Below are positions 6,608-15,716 of a DNA stretch of 64,000 nucleotides, one piece after another. The DNA is from Companilactobacillus zhachilii (GTDB lineage: Bacteria > Bacillota > Bacilli > Lactobacillales > Lactobacillaceae), in the NCBI RefSeq assembly GCF_003606365.2, contig NZ_CP031933.2:1922001-1986000 (forward strand), written 5' to 3'. A program made the position numbers and the translations under genes. The notes beneath the pieces were generated by a model. That model was not told where the DNA came from and did no database searches. It saw only the letters and a list, made by a program, of their open reading frames with translations. Within the stretch, counting starts at the first letter, position 1; each line of letters begins with the position of its first letter.

Positions 6608-9067
6608 ATGGGAATGAATAAAAATTTCAAGTTATTTTTAATTGGTATTTTTTCAATCTTTTTAACTTTAATTAGCTTTACACAAACGGCATCAGCCGCA
6701 TCTGTTACTATTGGCCCTTATGACTTTAATGATGGCATTACTAATTGGAATCAAGTCACCTCGGGTAATCAAGTAGCCAATATTCCCATCGATGGCACAA
6801 ATCTACAATTGGGCTACGCTTTTGGTTTAGCTCAGGATACTAAAGGTAAAGTATCTACTGGTGGTGATACTACCATTACATCAGATAGTATTTCGACCGG
6901 AATGAATGTCCAGTATTCTAAAATGAATGTCTTTTTAAATCAAAATGGTAACTATGTCAGTTCAGTCTTTCAAGGTGGATATTCAAGTACCGGAACTAAT
7001 CGGCAAAACGTTTCTCCTACTTCACCTGACTTTATGATTGCTCCCAATGGACCAACTTCATTACAAGGTATCACTGCACCAGCCTATAACATCTTAGGAA
7101 ATCCCAGTGGTCCATCTAATGGTACTGGAAATACCGGTCTGGTATCAAAGAAATATTACGTTGGAACTGATGCTAACGGTCATCCAGCATACAAAATCAT
7201 GGGGCACTTTACTAGAACGAATAATTCTGGATATAAAAATGGTACCTACGACCTGGAAATAGAAATTCTCCTGCGTGCCTCACCAACTAATTCAGCAATT
7301 GTCCAAAGAGAAATGTACGTTAAAAATTTATCAACTGATACGGCTGAATTTATCACCTTATTCGGTGAAGATACTAAATTAGGTGACAGTAATGGTCTGC
7401 ACAATGATATGGTGCCAGTCTATGATCTTGGAAATAAGCAAGGAATCTACGTTCAAGATACGTATTCCGGCAATAATTATCGGTTATTCGTTACTAACAA
7501 TATGCCCGACGGATTCGATAGTTATATTGGACAAATCGCATCTACTAATTGGGTAGACAAATTTGGTACAGTCACTGGCAGTGGCGACGAAGCTAAAGAT
7601 AATCCTAAAGGTACATCACTAACAGGATTTGGCGATTCAACTTATACGTTGAAATGGAATCCCACAACTCTAAAAACTGGTGAAACTGCTCACTTTGGAT
7701 CAACTATGGGAGTAACGTCTAAACCTTACTCAATCATGACTCCTGAAAAGACTTATACTAATGAAACTCGCTCTGATGGCACAAATATGGTCGGTGATAA
7801 ATTAAAGTTCAACCTAAAAATCACCAATAACGGTTACGGAGCCAAATGGAACTACAACAAATTAGTCGATAAATTACCGGCTGGTTTACAAGTTGATGCA
7901 TCTTCAATGACATTAAGCAACAACGGTGAAAAGCCACAGCCACTGGCCGAATCCGATTACGATGCAACAACTAATACGATTACCGTTCCACCTGGGATAT
8001 CATTAACTGACGACCAATATGCCACCATAAGTTTTACTGCCACCCTAACTAAAGATGCTTTAACAAGTTCCGGAGAAGAAAACACTATTACAAATACAGC
8101 TGAATTTAGTGGTATCGATGTTGGTAATAACGAAACAGTCCAAAAGACCTTCCCCGCCTCTGTTGATATTAAAGTTCAGCCACCAAGACTTAACTATAGT
8201 TTTATCAAACAAGTTAAGAAACACGGTGATACAAGCTACTCACAAAGTATTGATGCTAAAAAAGGTCAAGTTGTTGATTATCAAATCATCTACTCTGTTG
8301 CTTCCGAAAGTAAAGATAGTGTAAATTCTGGAGCCACCTTAGAAGATACTTTGCCAGCTGGATTACAACTCGATACGTCCTCAATTAAAATCTGGGGACC
8401 TGGTGATCCCGACAGTGGTGGTTATCATCAAGATCACATCAATACTGGAGTAAATGCTATCGGCAAAGGTCAGCGTGTTAAAGTCGAGTTTAGTGCTACC
8501 GTCACTGCTTCTTCAGTCGGAAAAATAACCAATACAGCAACAATGTCCAATGTTAATACGACTGGCAATCAATACTTTGACAAGCAAACCTCAACTGCTG
8601 CAGATATTAATGTTCAAAATGTTGATGCAATAACTAAAGTTCCAACTAATATCGATTTTGGATCAACTAATATGTACGGTCAGAATAAAGTTCTGCATAA
8701 CACGAGCACAACCGGTGAATTGATTGTCTCCCATCCAACTAATACGCCTTATAATGTGACGGTTGCTTATGATAATGACAATAAAGATTCACAATTAATA
8801 AACAGTGATGGTGATACCTTACCTTCTGATGCCACAGGATTGATTTTCATAAAACAAAGAACCGAAAATGATACTGATCCTGGTACATGGACACCGATTA
8901 CACCATCAGGTACAACCCTTCAAAGTGATAACTTTACCGATTATAGTAGCGCCGTTAATTTAACGAATTATATTGGTGCTGGTAATTGGCAATTGAAGAT
9001 TTCTTCAGCTACTTTACCAGGTGCATATAATGGTACTTTGACTTGGGGACTAACTGAATCAGTCTGA
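6608..9067 (+). CDS. Large secreted surface protein with WxL-like C terminus (paralogue 1)
   Basis: An 819-residue protein. Residues 1-32 are a signal peptide ending TASAAS. A beta-rich domain (35-385) is followed by two DUF11-like repeats, marked by KLVDKLPAGLQVDAS (near 425) and LEDTLPAGLQLDTSS (near 580), of the kind found in surface stalks. The last 130 residues are WxL-like, with NWQL (W794) and YNGTLTWGL (W813). WxL domains bind peptidoglycan non-covalently, and there is no LPXTG signal. It is followed by a terminator and then by a paralogue of nearly equal length. The usual DUF916 partner genes are absent nearby. Confidence 0.75.
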   Translation: MGMNKNFKLFLIGIFSIFLTLISFTQTASAASVTIGPYDFNDGITNWNQVTSGNQVANIPIDGTNLQLGYAFGLAQDTKGKVSTGGDTTITSDSISTGMNVQYSKMNVFLNQNGNYVSSVFQGGYSSTGTNRQNVSPTSPDFMIAPNGPTSLQGITAPAYNILGNPSGPSNGTGNTGLVSKKYYVGTDANGHPAYKIMGHFTRTNNSGYKNGTYDLEIEILLRASPTNSAIVQREMYVKNLSTDTAEFITLFGEDTKLGDSNGLHNDMVPVYDLGNKQGIYVQDTYSGNNYRLFVTNNMPDGFDSYIGQIASTNWVDKFGTVTGSGDEAKDNPKGTSLTGFGDSTYTLKWNPTTLKTGETAHFGSTMGVTSKPYSIMTPEKTYTNETRSDGTNMVGDKLKFNLKITNNGYGAKWNYNKLVDKLPAGLQVDASSMTLSNNGEKPQPLAESDYDATTNTITVPPGISLTDDQYATISFTATLTKDALTSSGEENTITNTAEFSGIDVGNNETVQKTFPASVDIKVQPPRLNYSFIKQVKKHGDTSYSQSIDAKKGQVVDYQIIYSVASESKDSVNSGATLEDTLPAGLQLDTSSIKIWGPGDPDSGGYHQDHINTGVNAIGKGQRVKVEFSATVTASSVGKITNTATMSNVNTTGNQYFDKQTSTAADINVQNVDAITKVPTNIDFGSTNMYGQNKVLHNTSTTGELIVSHPTNTPYNVTVAYDNDNKDSQLINSDGDTLPSDATGLIFIKQRTENDTDPGTWTPITPSGTTLQSDNFTDYSSAVNLTNYIGAGNWQLKISSATLPGAYNGTLTWGLTESV

Positions 9068-9082
9068 AAATTTATACGAATA

Positions 9083-9121
9083 ACAAAAAGTCGTTCACAT
9101 TGTGTGAGCGGCTTTTTGTTT
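9083..9121 (+). terminator. Intrinsic terminator
   Basis: AAAAAGTCGTTCACA pairs with TGTGAGCGGCTTTTT. The same hairpin, almost unchanged, follows the paralogue at 11981, so it was probably duplicated with the gene. 9122-9391 is AT-rich and shows nothing else. Confidence 0.9.
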
Positions 9122-9391
9122 AATCATTTTTTGCTTTTATTATTAATAATGATTTATCTAAACTACATATTGCTCAGTTCATTAAATTAAAAATTTATTT
9201 CAAATAATTTCATTAATCACTGGAAAAATGATGCGATAATGCTATATCATGGTCACATTGATAATATTTATAATGTTTTCCACATAAAATGTGTATTTTT
9301 GTAATAACTAATTAGTCATATTTTCATTAATAATCAATCTTAATTATGTTCAGTGTTGTCTATTAAAAAAATAATCTAAAGGAAATTAAAA

Positions 9392-11866
9392 TTGAAATTT
9401 AGAGGCATCTTAGTATTATTGGCTATTAGCTTTTTTGCAGCATTCTTCACGTTTATTTACTTTACAAATACTATCACTGCAGAAGACATCGGACGCTACG
9501 ACTTCGATGATGGCATTGATAAATGGAATCATCCCAGTAATATTATTAATCAAGTCGGAGAATTACCTATTAAAGATAATTTAAAATTAGGATATGCTTT
9601 TGGATTAGCCCAAAATACTTCTGGAAAAGTATCTACTGGTGGTGATGATACGATCGAAAAAAATTCAATTTCAACAGGTGATCTTTCTAGTTATTCCAAA
9701 ATGAATATTTTTCTTAATGACAATAATGACTATATAAGTGCGATATTTCAAAGTGGATTTTCGAATACAAATAGCAACAAGGAAGGTGTTTCACAAACCT
9801 CACCTGATTTCATGATTGCTCCAAGTACATCTAACACTGCCAAAGGGATCACTTCAGCTGCATTTAGCGTCTTAGGTAATCCTGGAACAATAAATGGTTC
9901 CGGTAATGCTGGTTTATCATCAAAAAAATACTTTTGGGGTAAAGACAAAAACGGCAATCCAACCTATAAAATCATGGGTTATTTTGACCGTAAAAATAAT
10001 TCTGGATTTCAAAATGGAGATTACCACTTTGAAGTCGAATTATTACTTCGTGCCTCGCCGACACATTCAGCCATGGTTCAAAGAGAAATGTTTGTTAAAA
10101 ACTTAGATAATAAGCCTGCTGAATTTGTCACATTATTTGGTGAAGACACTAAAATCGGTGAAGATACATCTGGAGACGATTCTGTAGCCGTCAAAGATTT
10201 AGGAAACAGAAAAGGAATTTATATTGAAGACCTCAATAATGGCAAGTATTACCGACTTATGGTCTCTAATCAAACAATTGACGGATTCGATAGTTACAAT
10301 GGACAAGCGCGTGTCTCAAACTGGGCTTCTGGGTTAACCAACGGCCTAGTTACAGGTTCAGGAGCCGAAACCCGCAATAATCCTAAAGGTACTCAACTCA
10401 CCGGAGTAGTTGATTCAGCCTACATTCTCAAATGGAATTCTAGAACACTCGCCCCAAATCAAGTTGCGCATTTTTCATCCGCCATGGGAGTTAACAAAAG
10501 AAATTATTCAATTCCGACACCTTCAAAAACTTACATTAATGAAACAAGACGAGATGGTACTAATAGGATCGGTGATAAATTAAAGTTTACCCTTCAATTA
10601 ACTAACAATGGATATGATTCTCAATGGAATGCTCAAGAAGTCATTGACCATATGCCAAAGGGATTACAAATCGATCCAAATTCTATCACCCAAACGTCTG
10701 ATACCTTTTTAAATTCACAACCATCGCCAACAGACTACGATTCAACTACAAGAACTTTAACCGTACCCACGCCATATAAATTAACCGATGGAAAATCAGA
10801 AACTGTCACGTTTGAAGCCACGTTAACATCCGATGCTTTACAAAATTTAGATGGCAATTTAAACTTCACCAATACTGCCTATTTTTTAGGCTCTGATGCC
10901 GAAGTTTCATCTAATATAACGGATACCTTCAAAGCCTCAACCAGTTTCCCAGTGTTAACTTCAGGTTTTAAGTACACCTTTCAAACAAAAATTAAAAATA
11001 TAACAAACAACGAAGATTATCGAGAATCTACGACTGCAAAAATTGGTGACCGCATTGGCTATCAAACTATATATAGAGTAGATTCCGATAGCCACTTCGA
11101 TTTAGTTAGAGCCGACAATATCGATGATAAACTACCTGACGGATTGCTCCTAGACCCAAATAGTATCAAAACTCAAGGTGTTGATGGAAAATGGTATGGC
11201 CAAACCTGGGGGATCCATACGGGTGCGGTAAATACAATTAAACCCGGGCAACAAATAACAACTCAATTCGAGGTAAATGTCTCTGCTTCGTCCATTGGTA
11301 CAATATCCAATAATGCTTTCATTACAAAAGTGGAAACCAACGAACCTTTTGATTTTAATCTAAAAAATACTACTTATGATGAACAAATTGCTACGGCGGC
11401 AATCCTAAATATTCAAAAGATGAATAGCTTTATAGATACACCTAAAACTATAGATTTTGGTTCCATAAAAATGCAGGGAAAGCCAGTAACCCTCAACAAC
11501 ATCAATACTGATGGAGAATTAATTGTTTCACACCCCGACAGCAATAATTTTAAGGTTAATATTTGCTACGACAACGATAATCCACACACACATATGGTCA
11601 ATTCAAATGGTGAAACAATTCCAACTAGCGACTCCGATTTACTTTTTATAAAACAAAGGAATAACTCCTTTGAGGACATTGGAACTTGGCAACCAATCTT
11701 GCCTGGGGGGACACCCATTCAAACGGCCCCTTTTAAGGGAAATCAACAATCATTAAATCTAACTAAATACGTTGGAACAAATGATTGGAAAATAAAACTA
11801 GCCTCCAATACCCCCTCCGGTCTTTACAAGGGAACACTAACATGGGGTCTAACTGAATCAGTCTAA
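9392..11866 (+). CDS. Large secreted surface protein with WxL-like C terminus (paralogue 2)
   Basis: An 824-residue paralogue of the protein at 6608, aligned along its whole length: the same YDFDDGIDKWN start, the shared VQREMFVKNL and GVSQTSPDFMIAPS regions, two DUF11-like repeats and the same C-terminal LTWGLTESV. The first aromatic motif reads DWKI (W799) instead of WxL. It starts at a TTG with AAAGGA upstream and has an N-terminal hydrophobic signal segment (residues 5-28). Codon use and length match the first copy. Most likely a tandem duplication that has diverged and whose product also sits on the cell wall. Confidence 0.75.
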   Translation: MKFRGILVLLAISFFAAFFTFIYFTNTITAEDIGRYDFDDGIDKWNHPSNIINQVGELPIKDNLKLGYAFGLAQNTSGKVSTGGDDTIEKNSISTGDLSSYSKMNIFLNDNNDYISAIFQSGFSNTNSNKEGVSQTSPDFMIAPSTSNTAKGITSAAFSVLGNPGTINGSGNAGLSSKKYFWGKDKNGNPTYKIMGYFDRKNNSGFQNGDYHFEVELLLRASPTHSAMVQREMFVKNLDNKPAEFVTLFGEDTKIGEDTSGDDSVAVKDLGNRKGIYIEDLNNGKYYRLMVSNQTIDGFDSYNGQARVSNWASGLTNGLVTGSGAETRNNPKGTQLTGVVDSAYILKWNSRTLAPNQVAHFSSAMGVNKRNYSIPTPSKTYINETRRDGTNRIGDKLKFTLQLTNNGYDSQWNAQEVIDHMPKGLQIDPNSITQTSDTFLNSQPSPTDYDSTTRTLTVPTPYKLTDGKSETVTFEATLTSDALQNLDGNLNFTNTAYFLGSDAEVSSNITDTFKASTSFPVLTSGFKYTFQTKIKNITNNEDYRESTTAKIGDRIGYQTIYRVDSDSHFDLVRADNIDDKLPDGLLLDPNSIKTQGVDGKWYGQTWGIHTGAVNTIKPGQQITTQFEVNVSASSIGTISNNAFITKVETNEPFDFNLKNTTYDEQIATAAILNIQKMNSFIDTPKTIDFGSIKMQGKPVTLNNINTDGELIVSHPDSNNFKVNICYDNDNPHTHMVNSNGETIPTSDSDLLFIKQRNNSFEDIGTWQPILPGGTPIQTAPFKGNQQSLNLTKYVGTNDWKIKLASNTPSGLYKGTLTWGLTESV

Positions 11867-11980
11867 CAACTAAACACCCTACCTTTAAAAATTCATAATA
11901 AAAATTAAGTTTCCTTAATAAAGGTACTACCCTAATAACAATTTGGTATTCTTATCTCGTAGGAATCAGTTGTTTTTATT

Positions 11981-12016
11981 AAAAAAAGTCGTTCACAATT
12001 TGTGAGCGACTTTTTT
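11981..12016. terminator. Bidirectional terminator
   Basis: AAAAAAGTCGTTCACA and TGTGAGCGACTTTTTT form the stem. It lies between two convergent genes (stops at 11866 and 12023) and can serve both. Confidence 0.85.
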
Positions 12017-12022
12017 CTTGTC

Positions 12023-12661
12023 TTAGATAGCCTTTGATAAGACCCAATCCTTAACATCCCCATGACTCAAGTTAACTTTCTTAACTGAGCGCACTGAGAA
12101 ATTATTCTTCTTATAAAATGTAACGTTCTTTTTAGTATTAGTTTCCAAAATAATATTGCGGTAACCAATCTTCTTAACGTAAGGACTAATGTGATTGTTC
12201 AACATTTTGCTACCGATACCTTGACCACGCAAGGATTTATCCACAGCTAAATATTCAACGACACATTTTTTCTTACCTTTAACTTTGTCGAAAAGATCTT
12301 CGAACTTAAAGATATCGAATGCATTGAAACCATTGAATCCACTCTTTAGGAGTTCAGGCAGTATTTTTAAACCATCCATTGTTAGATAGTCCCAATTACT
12401 GATCTGTCTACCTTGATTAAATTCAATTAGAGCAACAGCTCTAGGCGTTCCCTTTCCGTCAGCTCCAACATAAACCAAACCCTTTTTCATAAATACATTA
12501 ACTTCGAGCGCAAAATATTTACGCATTAACTTGTCAAACTTAGCACTAGAACGGAACTCTTGTTGGAACATGTTCTTCGTAGTTATGTATTCCTTAAATG
12601 ATTCTGTAAGTAAATTTATTATCTGGGGTTTATCACTGTTCAACCCACTCCGAAAATCCAA
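12023..12661 (-). CDS. GNAT-family N-acetyltransferase
   Basis: A 212-residue protein with a GNAT core. Motif A reads VEYLAVDKSLRGQGIGSKML (Q/R-x-x-G-x-G/A pyrophosphate loop for acetyl-CoA), followed by NIILETNTKKNVTFYKKNNF, the usual motif B end. The start is a TTG supported by a strong AAAGGAGGT. The acceptor substrate cannot be told. It is a single gene converging on the WxL pair. Confidence 0.8.
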   Translation of the reverse strand: MDFRSGLNSDKPQIINLLTESFKEYITTKNMFQQEFRSSAKFDKLMRKYFALEVNVFMKKGLVYVGADGKGTPRAVALIEFNQGRQISNWDYLTMDGLKILPELLKSGFNGFNAFDIFKFEDLFDKVKGKKKCVVEYLAVDKSLRGQGIGSKMLNNHISPYVKKIGYRNIILETNTKKNVTFYKKNNFSVRSVKKVNLSHGDVKDWVLSKAI

Positions 12662-12804
12662 AAAAATGACCTCCTTTAAACAGCCATGTACCTATAATAA
12701 GCACTTAAATACAAAATGTCCATTAATCGAGCCATTTAAAATAATTTTATGTGCCAAAAGTTATTTTTGTTATATATTTTTAACAAAAAGTTTAGCTAAA
12801 TTAT

Positions 12805-12833
12805 TAGACATTAATATAAATACATAGTATGCT
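12805..12833 (+). promoter_or_regulatory. Promoter of the MFS pump leader
   Basis: TAGACA (12805-12810) and TATGCT (12828-12833) are 17 nt apart. Transcription would begin near 12840, giving a leader of about 125 nt. Confidence 0.5.
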
Positions 12834-12853
12834 AATCAGTAATGTGAGATTTC

Positions 12854-12961
12854 CAGTTCAAACCGATATCTAAGTCCAACTTAGAATATCGGTTTTCTTA
12901 TAACCAACTACTATCAGCAGATGGTAGTTTTTTTGAACTGAACAATTATTAACGAGGAGGG
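12854..12961 (+). promoter_or_regulatory. Structured leader with terminator upstream of MFS pump
   Basis: Three helices are visible. A 9-bp closing helix (CAGTTCAAA 12854-12862 with TTTGAACTG 12932-12940) encloses a 14-bp hairpin (12861-12893) and a second hairpin (AACTACTAT/ATGGTAGTT, 12906-12926) followed by seven T. The second hairpin is a good intrinsic terminator, placed about 30 nt before the ribosome site. This suggests transcription attenuation or a riboswitch controlling the pump. No known aptamer is recognised. Confidence 0.5.
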
Positions 12962-12967
12962 GAATAT

Positions 12968-14149
12968 ATGGGAAAAAATAAAAAATCGATTTATATTCTA
13001 GTATTTAGTAACTTTTTAATCTGTTTAGGAATTGGTTTGGTCATACCGGTCACACCATTTATCAAGAATGAATATCATTTTACAACCTCCCAAATGGGTG
13101 TTATGACTTCACTCTTTGCTTTCGCGCAATTTGTCGCATCACCAATTGTTGGTAAGATGTCCGATAAAATTGGTCGTAAGCCCGTGATTGTTTTCGGACT
13201 TTTCACTTATATGATTTCTGAATTCATCTTTGCGGTTGCCACAACGCTTCCTATCTTTAACATTTCTCGTATCATCGGTGGTTTATCAGCTGCCATGGTA
13301 ATTCCAACCTCAATGGCCTTAGGTTCAGATTTAACTACCTTAAAAGATCGTGCCAGAGTTATTGGCTGGTTGTCTGCTGCTTTCAGTGGTGGATTGATTC
13401 TAGGTCCCGGACTTGGCGGTATTTTGGCTGGTATCAGTTATAAAACACCTTTCTGGGTCGCTGGTGTCTTGAGTATCACTAGTGCCATCTTCACGCAGAT
13501 TTTCTTGAAAGAAAACAAAGAAGTTCTTGAACGTGAGGAACTGGAAGCTGAAAAAAAGGCACAAGAAAAGGGTTCGATTCGTTCAATTCTTACCTTACCT
13601 ATGGTTATGCTATTCGGAATGATTTTGGTTTCATCCTTTGGACTACAAGGATTCGAAAGTATCTATAGTATTTACGTTAACCAAGTTTTCAATTTTGGTT
13701 TGAGTACGATTGCATTAGTATTGACATTAAACGGAATTATTTCTTTAATTCTACAAGTGGCAGCGTTCAACTGGATCATTAGTAAAATTGGGGAAATGCG
13801 TTTAATCAGCATTGCCTTCTTACTCAGTGCCGTCTGTGTCTTTTGGATCACTCAAGCACATACACACATTGAAGTTATTGTCGCAACGTTAGTTATCTTC
13901 TCATCATTTGATTTGTTGAGACCAGCGATTACAACTTTATTGACGAAATCAAGCCGTTCAAACCAAGGTTTGATCAATGGTATGAATATGTCATTGACTA
14001 GTGTTGGTAATGTTATCGGACCTTTGATGTCTGGTGCTTTGATGGATTGGAATACACACTATCCATATTTGGTCGTTACTTTTATTTTAGCGGCATCATA
14101 TTTATTAACTTTCGTTGTTCGGAAGCATCCTCTTGTACAAGCAGAATAA
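12968..14149 (+). CDS. MFS multidrug-type efflux transporter
   Basis: A 393-residue, 12-helix transporter of the DHA1 drug:proton antiporter group. Signs are GLVIPVTPFI in helix 1, the loop 2-3 motif GKMSDKIGRKPVIVFGL, and the motif C-like GGLILGPGLGGILAG in helix 5. Such pumps remove drugs or toxic organics using the proton gradient. GAGGAGG lies 7-8 nt upstream. The attenuator-like leader suggests that expression responds to a ligand or to blocked translation. Closest to NorA/Bmr-like proteins by pattern; the substrate is not known. Confidence 0.8.
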   Translation: MGKNKKSIYILVFSNFLICLGIGLVIPVTPFIKNEYHFTTSQMGVMTSLFAFAQFVASPIVGKMSDKIGRKPVIVFGLFTYMISEFIFAVATTLPIFNISRIIGGLSAAMVIPTSMALGSDLTTLKDRARVIGWLSAAFSGGLILGPGLGGILAGISYKTPFWVAGVLSITSAIFTQIFLKENKEVLEREELEAEKKAQEKGSIRSILTLPMVMLFGMILVSSFGLQGFESIYSIYVNQVFNFGLSTIALVLTLNGIISLILQVAAFNWIISKIGEMRLISIAFLLSAVCVFWITQAHTHIEVIVATLVIFSSFDLLRPAITTLLTKSSRSNQGLINGMNMSLTSVGNVIGPLMSGALMDWNTHYPYLVVTFILAASYLLTFVVRKHPLVQAE

Positions 14150-14153
14150 AACT

Positions 14154-14188
14154 AAAGCCAGAAAACATTTAAGTCTCCTGGCTTTTTA
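14154..14188. terminator. Bidirectional terminator
   Basis: AAGCCAG pairs with CTGGCTT, with T-rich flanks, between the convergent genes ending at 14149 and 14186. Confidence 0.7.
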
Positions 14189-14392
14189 TTTATGCTTTTT
14201 AATAAAATATAACGTAATCAACTGACACAACCAAATGAATAAATAAAATCCTAACAATACCATTACTGAAACCATTTTAACTTGGGGCGTTTGAACCGCA
14301 CCTGCGCCATCGACCTTTCGAACCAACACAAAAACGATTCCAATAATGAACAAAACTAACCAAATAATATTTAACCAATGCCAAACCTTCAT
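14186..14392 (-). CDS. DUF3923-family small membrane protein
   Basis: A 68-residue protein with two transmembrane helices (residues 6-26 and 41-62) and the loop RKVDGAGAVQTPQVK between them. That loop is the hallmark of the DUF3923 family of small Firmicutes membrane proteins. It lies 4 nt after an acetyltransferase gene and is probably co-transcribed with it. Function unknown. Confidence 0.7.
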   Translation of the reverse strand: MKVWHWLNIIWLVLFIIGIVFVLVRKVDGAGAVQTPQVKMVSVMVLLGFYLFIWLCQLITLYFIKKHK

Positions 14393-14396
14393 ATGA

Positions 14397-14828
14397 TTAT
14401 CCTTTATTCCAGACTAACTGATACTCTTTTTCATCATTGTCCGGATCAACATCTTCCAAGGAGACCGTAAAATCATTGTGATGATAAAATTTTCTAGCAC
14501 CGTGATTTTTTTCATAAACATCCAAACTTAATTTATCATAATGTTGTTTCAAATAATCCAGCAGCTTTTTCCCTACGCCGTGATTACGAAATTCTTTCTT
14601 CACAAATATTCCGGCAATATGCTCGTCTTTCAAACCCGCGAATCCTTGTATCCCTTGCTCATCATAAACATAAATATCAGCTTGCTTAAGTTGTTCCTTA
14701 ACATCGTCTAAATAATTCAACCAATAATTTTTATCAACGAAATCATGGGCTTCCAAGTTGCCATTAAGCCATATTTCACCAACTTCATCAATTTCGTCTT
14801 GTTTCATTCTTCGAATCATGTTTGCCAT
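14397..14828 (-). CDS. GNAT-family N-acetyltransferase
   Basis: A 143-residue acetyltransferase. Motif A is AGIFVKKEFRNHGVGKKLLD and motif B ends LDVYEKNHGARKFYHHNDF. The form resembles YjaB/YiaC-type enzymes, which modify small molecules or protein ends. The ribosome site AAAGGTGG touches the first ATG; an ATG three codons on (14819) has better spacing. It forms a unit with the DUF3923 gene downstream. Confidence 0.8.
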   Translation of the reverse strand: MANMIRRMKQDEIDEVGEIWLNGNLEAHDFVDKNYWLNYLDDVKEQLKQADIYVYDEQGIQGFAGLKDEHIAGIFVKKEFRNHGVGKKLLDYLKQHYDKLSLDVYEKNHGARKFYHHNDFTVSLEDVDPDNDEKEYQLVWNKG

Positions 14829-14850
14829 CCACCTTTATTTTTGCTAGAAT
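14822..14850 (+). promoter_or_regulatory. Promoter of the gdx leader
   Basis: TTGCCA (14822-14827) and TAGAAT (14845-14850) are spaced by 17 nt. RNA would start near 14857, just before the riboswitch-like element. Confidence 0.65.
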
Positions 14851-14856
14851 AACCTG

Positions 14857-14955
14857 AAATCATTAAACACCGCCGGGTGTCACTTACAAAAGTATTCTTA
14901 TTAATTCCGTTAGGCCAAAGAAGGAATTAATAAGGGTACTTATTTTTTTTGGAGG
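14857..14955 (+). promoter_or_regulatory. Probable guanidine-IV-type riboswitch with terminator
   Basis: A short hairpin (ACACC/GGTGT, 14867-14880) with loop GCCG is followed by TCAC. A long hairpin (14890-14940) then has the core CTTATTAATTCC/GGAATTAATAAG and loop GTTAGGCCAAAGAA, and is followed by eight or more T. Loop 1 GCC can kiss loop 2 GGC (14913-14915). This two-hairpin kissing layout, ending in a terminator, matches my memory of the guanidine-IV (mepA) class. The gene controlled is a SugE/Gdx exporter, the expected target. Class assignment is from memory; no model was run. Confidence 0.6.
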
Positions 14956-14963
14956 AAAATATT

Positions 14964-15284
14964 ATGAATTGGATCTATTTAATCACTGCCGGACTGTTTG
15001 AAGTCGTTTGGGCAACCACTATGAAATTAAGCCATGGCTTTACCAAACTCAATTACACCATTATGACAATTGTCGGACTAGCTTTAAGTATGGGATTGCT
15101 AGCCTTAGCCGTCAAAAAAATGCCGATGAGCTTAGCTTACCCAATTTGGACTGGAGTCGGTGCCGTTGGCTCAATCATCGTTGGAGTCTTTCTCTTCGGG
15201 GATAAATTATCACCACTAACATGGGTCTTCTTCATTTTACTGCTAGTTAGTATCGTCGGGATTAAGTTCACTTCAGGTAGCTAA
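14964..15284 (+). CDS. gdx: Guanidinium exporter, small multidrug resistance family (Gdx/SugE)
   Basis: A 106-residue, four-helix SMR protein. It begins MNWIYLITAGLFEVVWATTMK, with the conserved Glu13 of SMR pumps and the AGLFEVVWA pattern typical of the SugE/Gdx branch rather than EmrE. Gdx proteins act as antiparallel dimers exchanging guanidinium for protons. GGAGG lies before the ATG; an in-frame TTG overlapping the ribosome site is not used. The riboswitch-like leader supports the guanidinium role. Single SMR gene, so presumably a homodimer. Confidence 0.85.
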   Translation: MNWIYLITAGLFEVVWATTMKLSHGFTKLNYTIMTIVGLALSMGLLALAVKKMPMSLAYPIWTGVGAVGSIIVGVFLFGDKLSPLTWVFFILLLVSIVGIKFTSGS

Positions 15285-15370
15285 TTAATTTTAACATTAT
15301 TCAAGGTTATTTAATGACATCGGTTACATTTTAGCTTATGATTTAGTCAAAGTTGAAAGGATGGGATATT

Positions 15371-15625
15371 ATGTTGACGCCTGAAGAATTACATCAAGAA
15401 ATGAAAGAAAATAAAGAATTTAATATGGAGATGCTTCGCAAAAATCCTTGGTTGATTCCCGCTACGATTGCTTTAACAACCTTACCTGTAGCCGTTTGTA
15501 TTCACGGCTTTTGGAAGAATCGCCAACTCCAAAAGAAACTAAAGATTGAACGTGAAAAGACTAAACAATTAGTTTTAGGTCATCATGAAGAAAAAAGAAA
15601 CTATCGTCCATTCAAATTTCACTAA
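15371..15625 (+). CDS. Small membrane-anchored hypothetical protein
   Basis: An 84-residue protein, start chosen at the ATG behind AAAGGATGGG. A charged N-terminal helix is followed by one hydrophobic segment (about 27-47, WLIPATIALTTLPVAVCIHG) and a basic C-terminal helix (KNRQLQKKLKIEREKTK). It lies alone between gdx and a terminator. I do not recognise a family. Confidence 0.55.
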   Translation: MLTPEELHQEMKENKEFNMEMLRKNPWLIPATIALTTLPVAVCIHGFWKNRQLQKKLKIEREKTKQLVLGHHEEKRNYRPFKFH

Positions 15626-15637
15626 TATAGTAGAATC

Positions 15638-15672
15638 GTGTTACCCATTAACCTTGCGGTAGCACTTTTTTT
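15638..15672 (+). terminator. Intrinsic terminator
   Basis: GTGTTACC pairs with GGTAGCAC, followed by a T run, 13 nt after the stop at 15625. Confidence 0.75.
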
Positions 15673-15716
15673 ATGGGTAAAATAGCAGTGTCAAAAATCG
15701 TTTCAGAGGGGAAATA

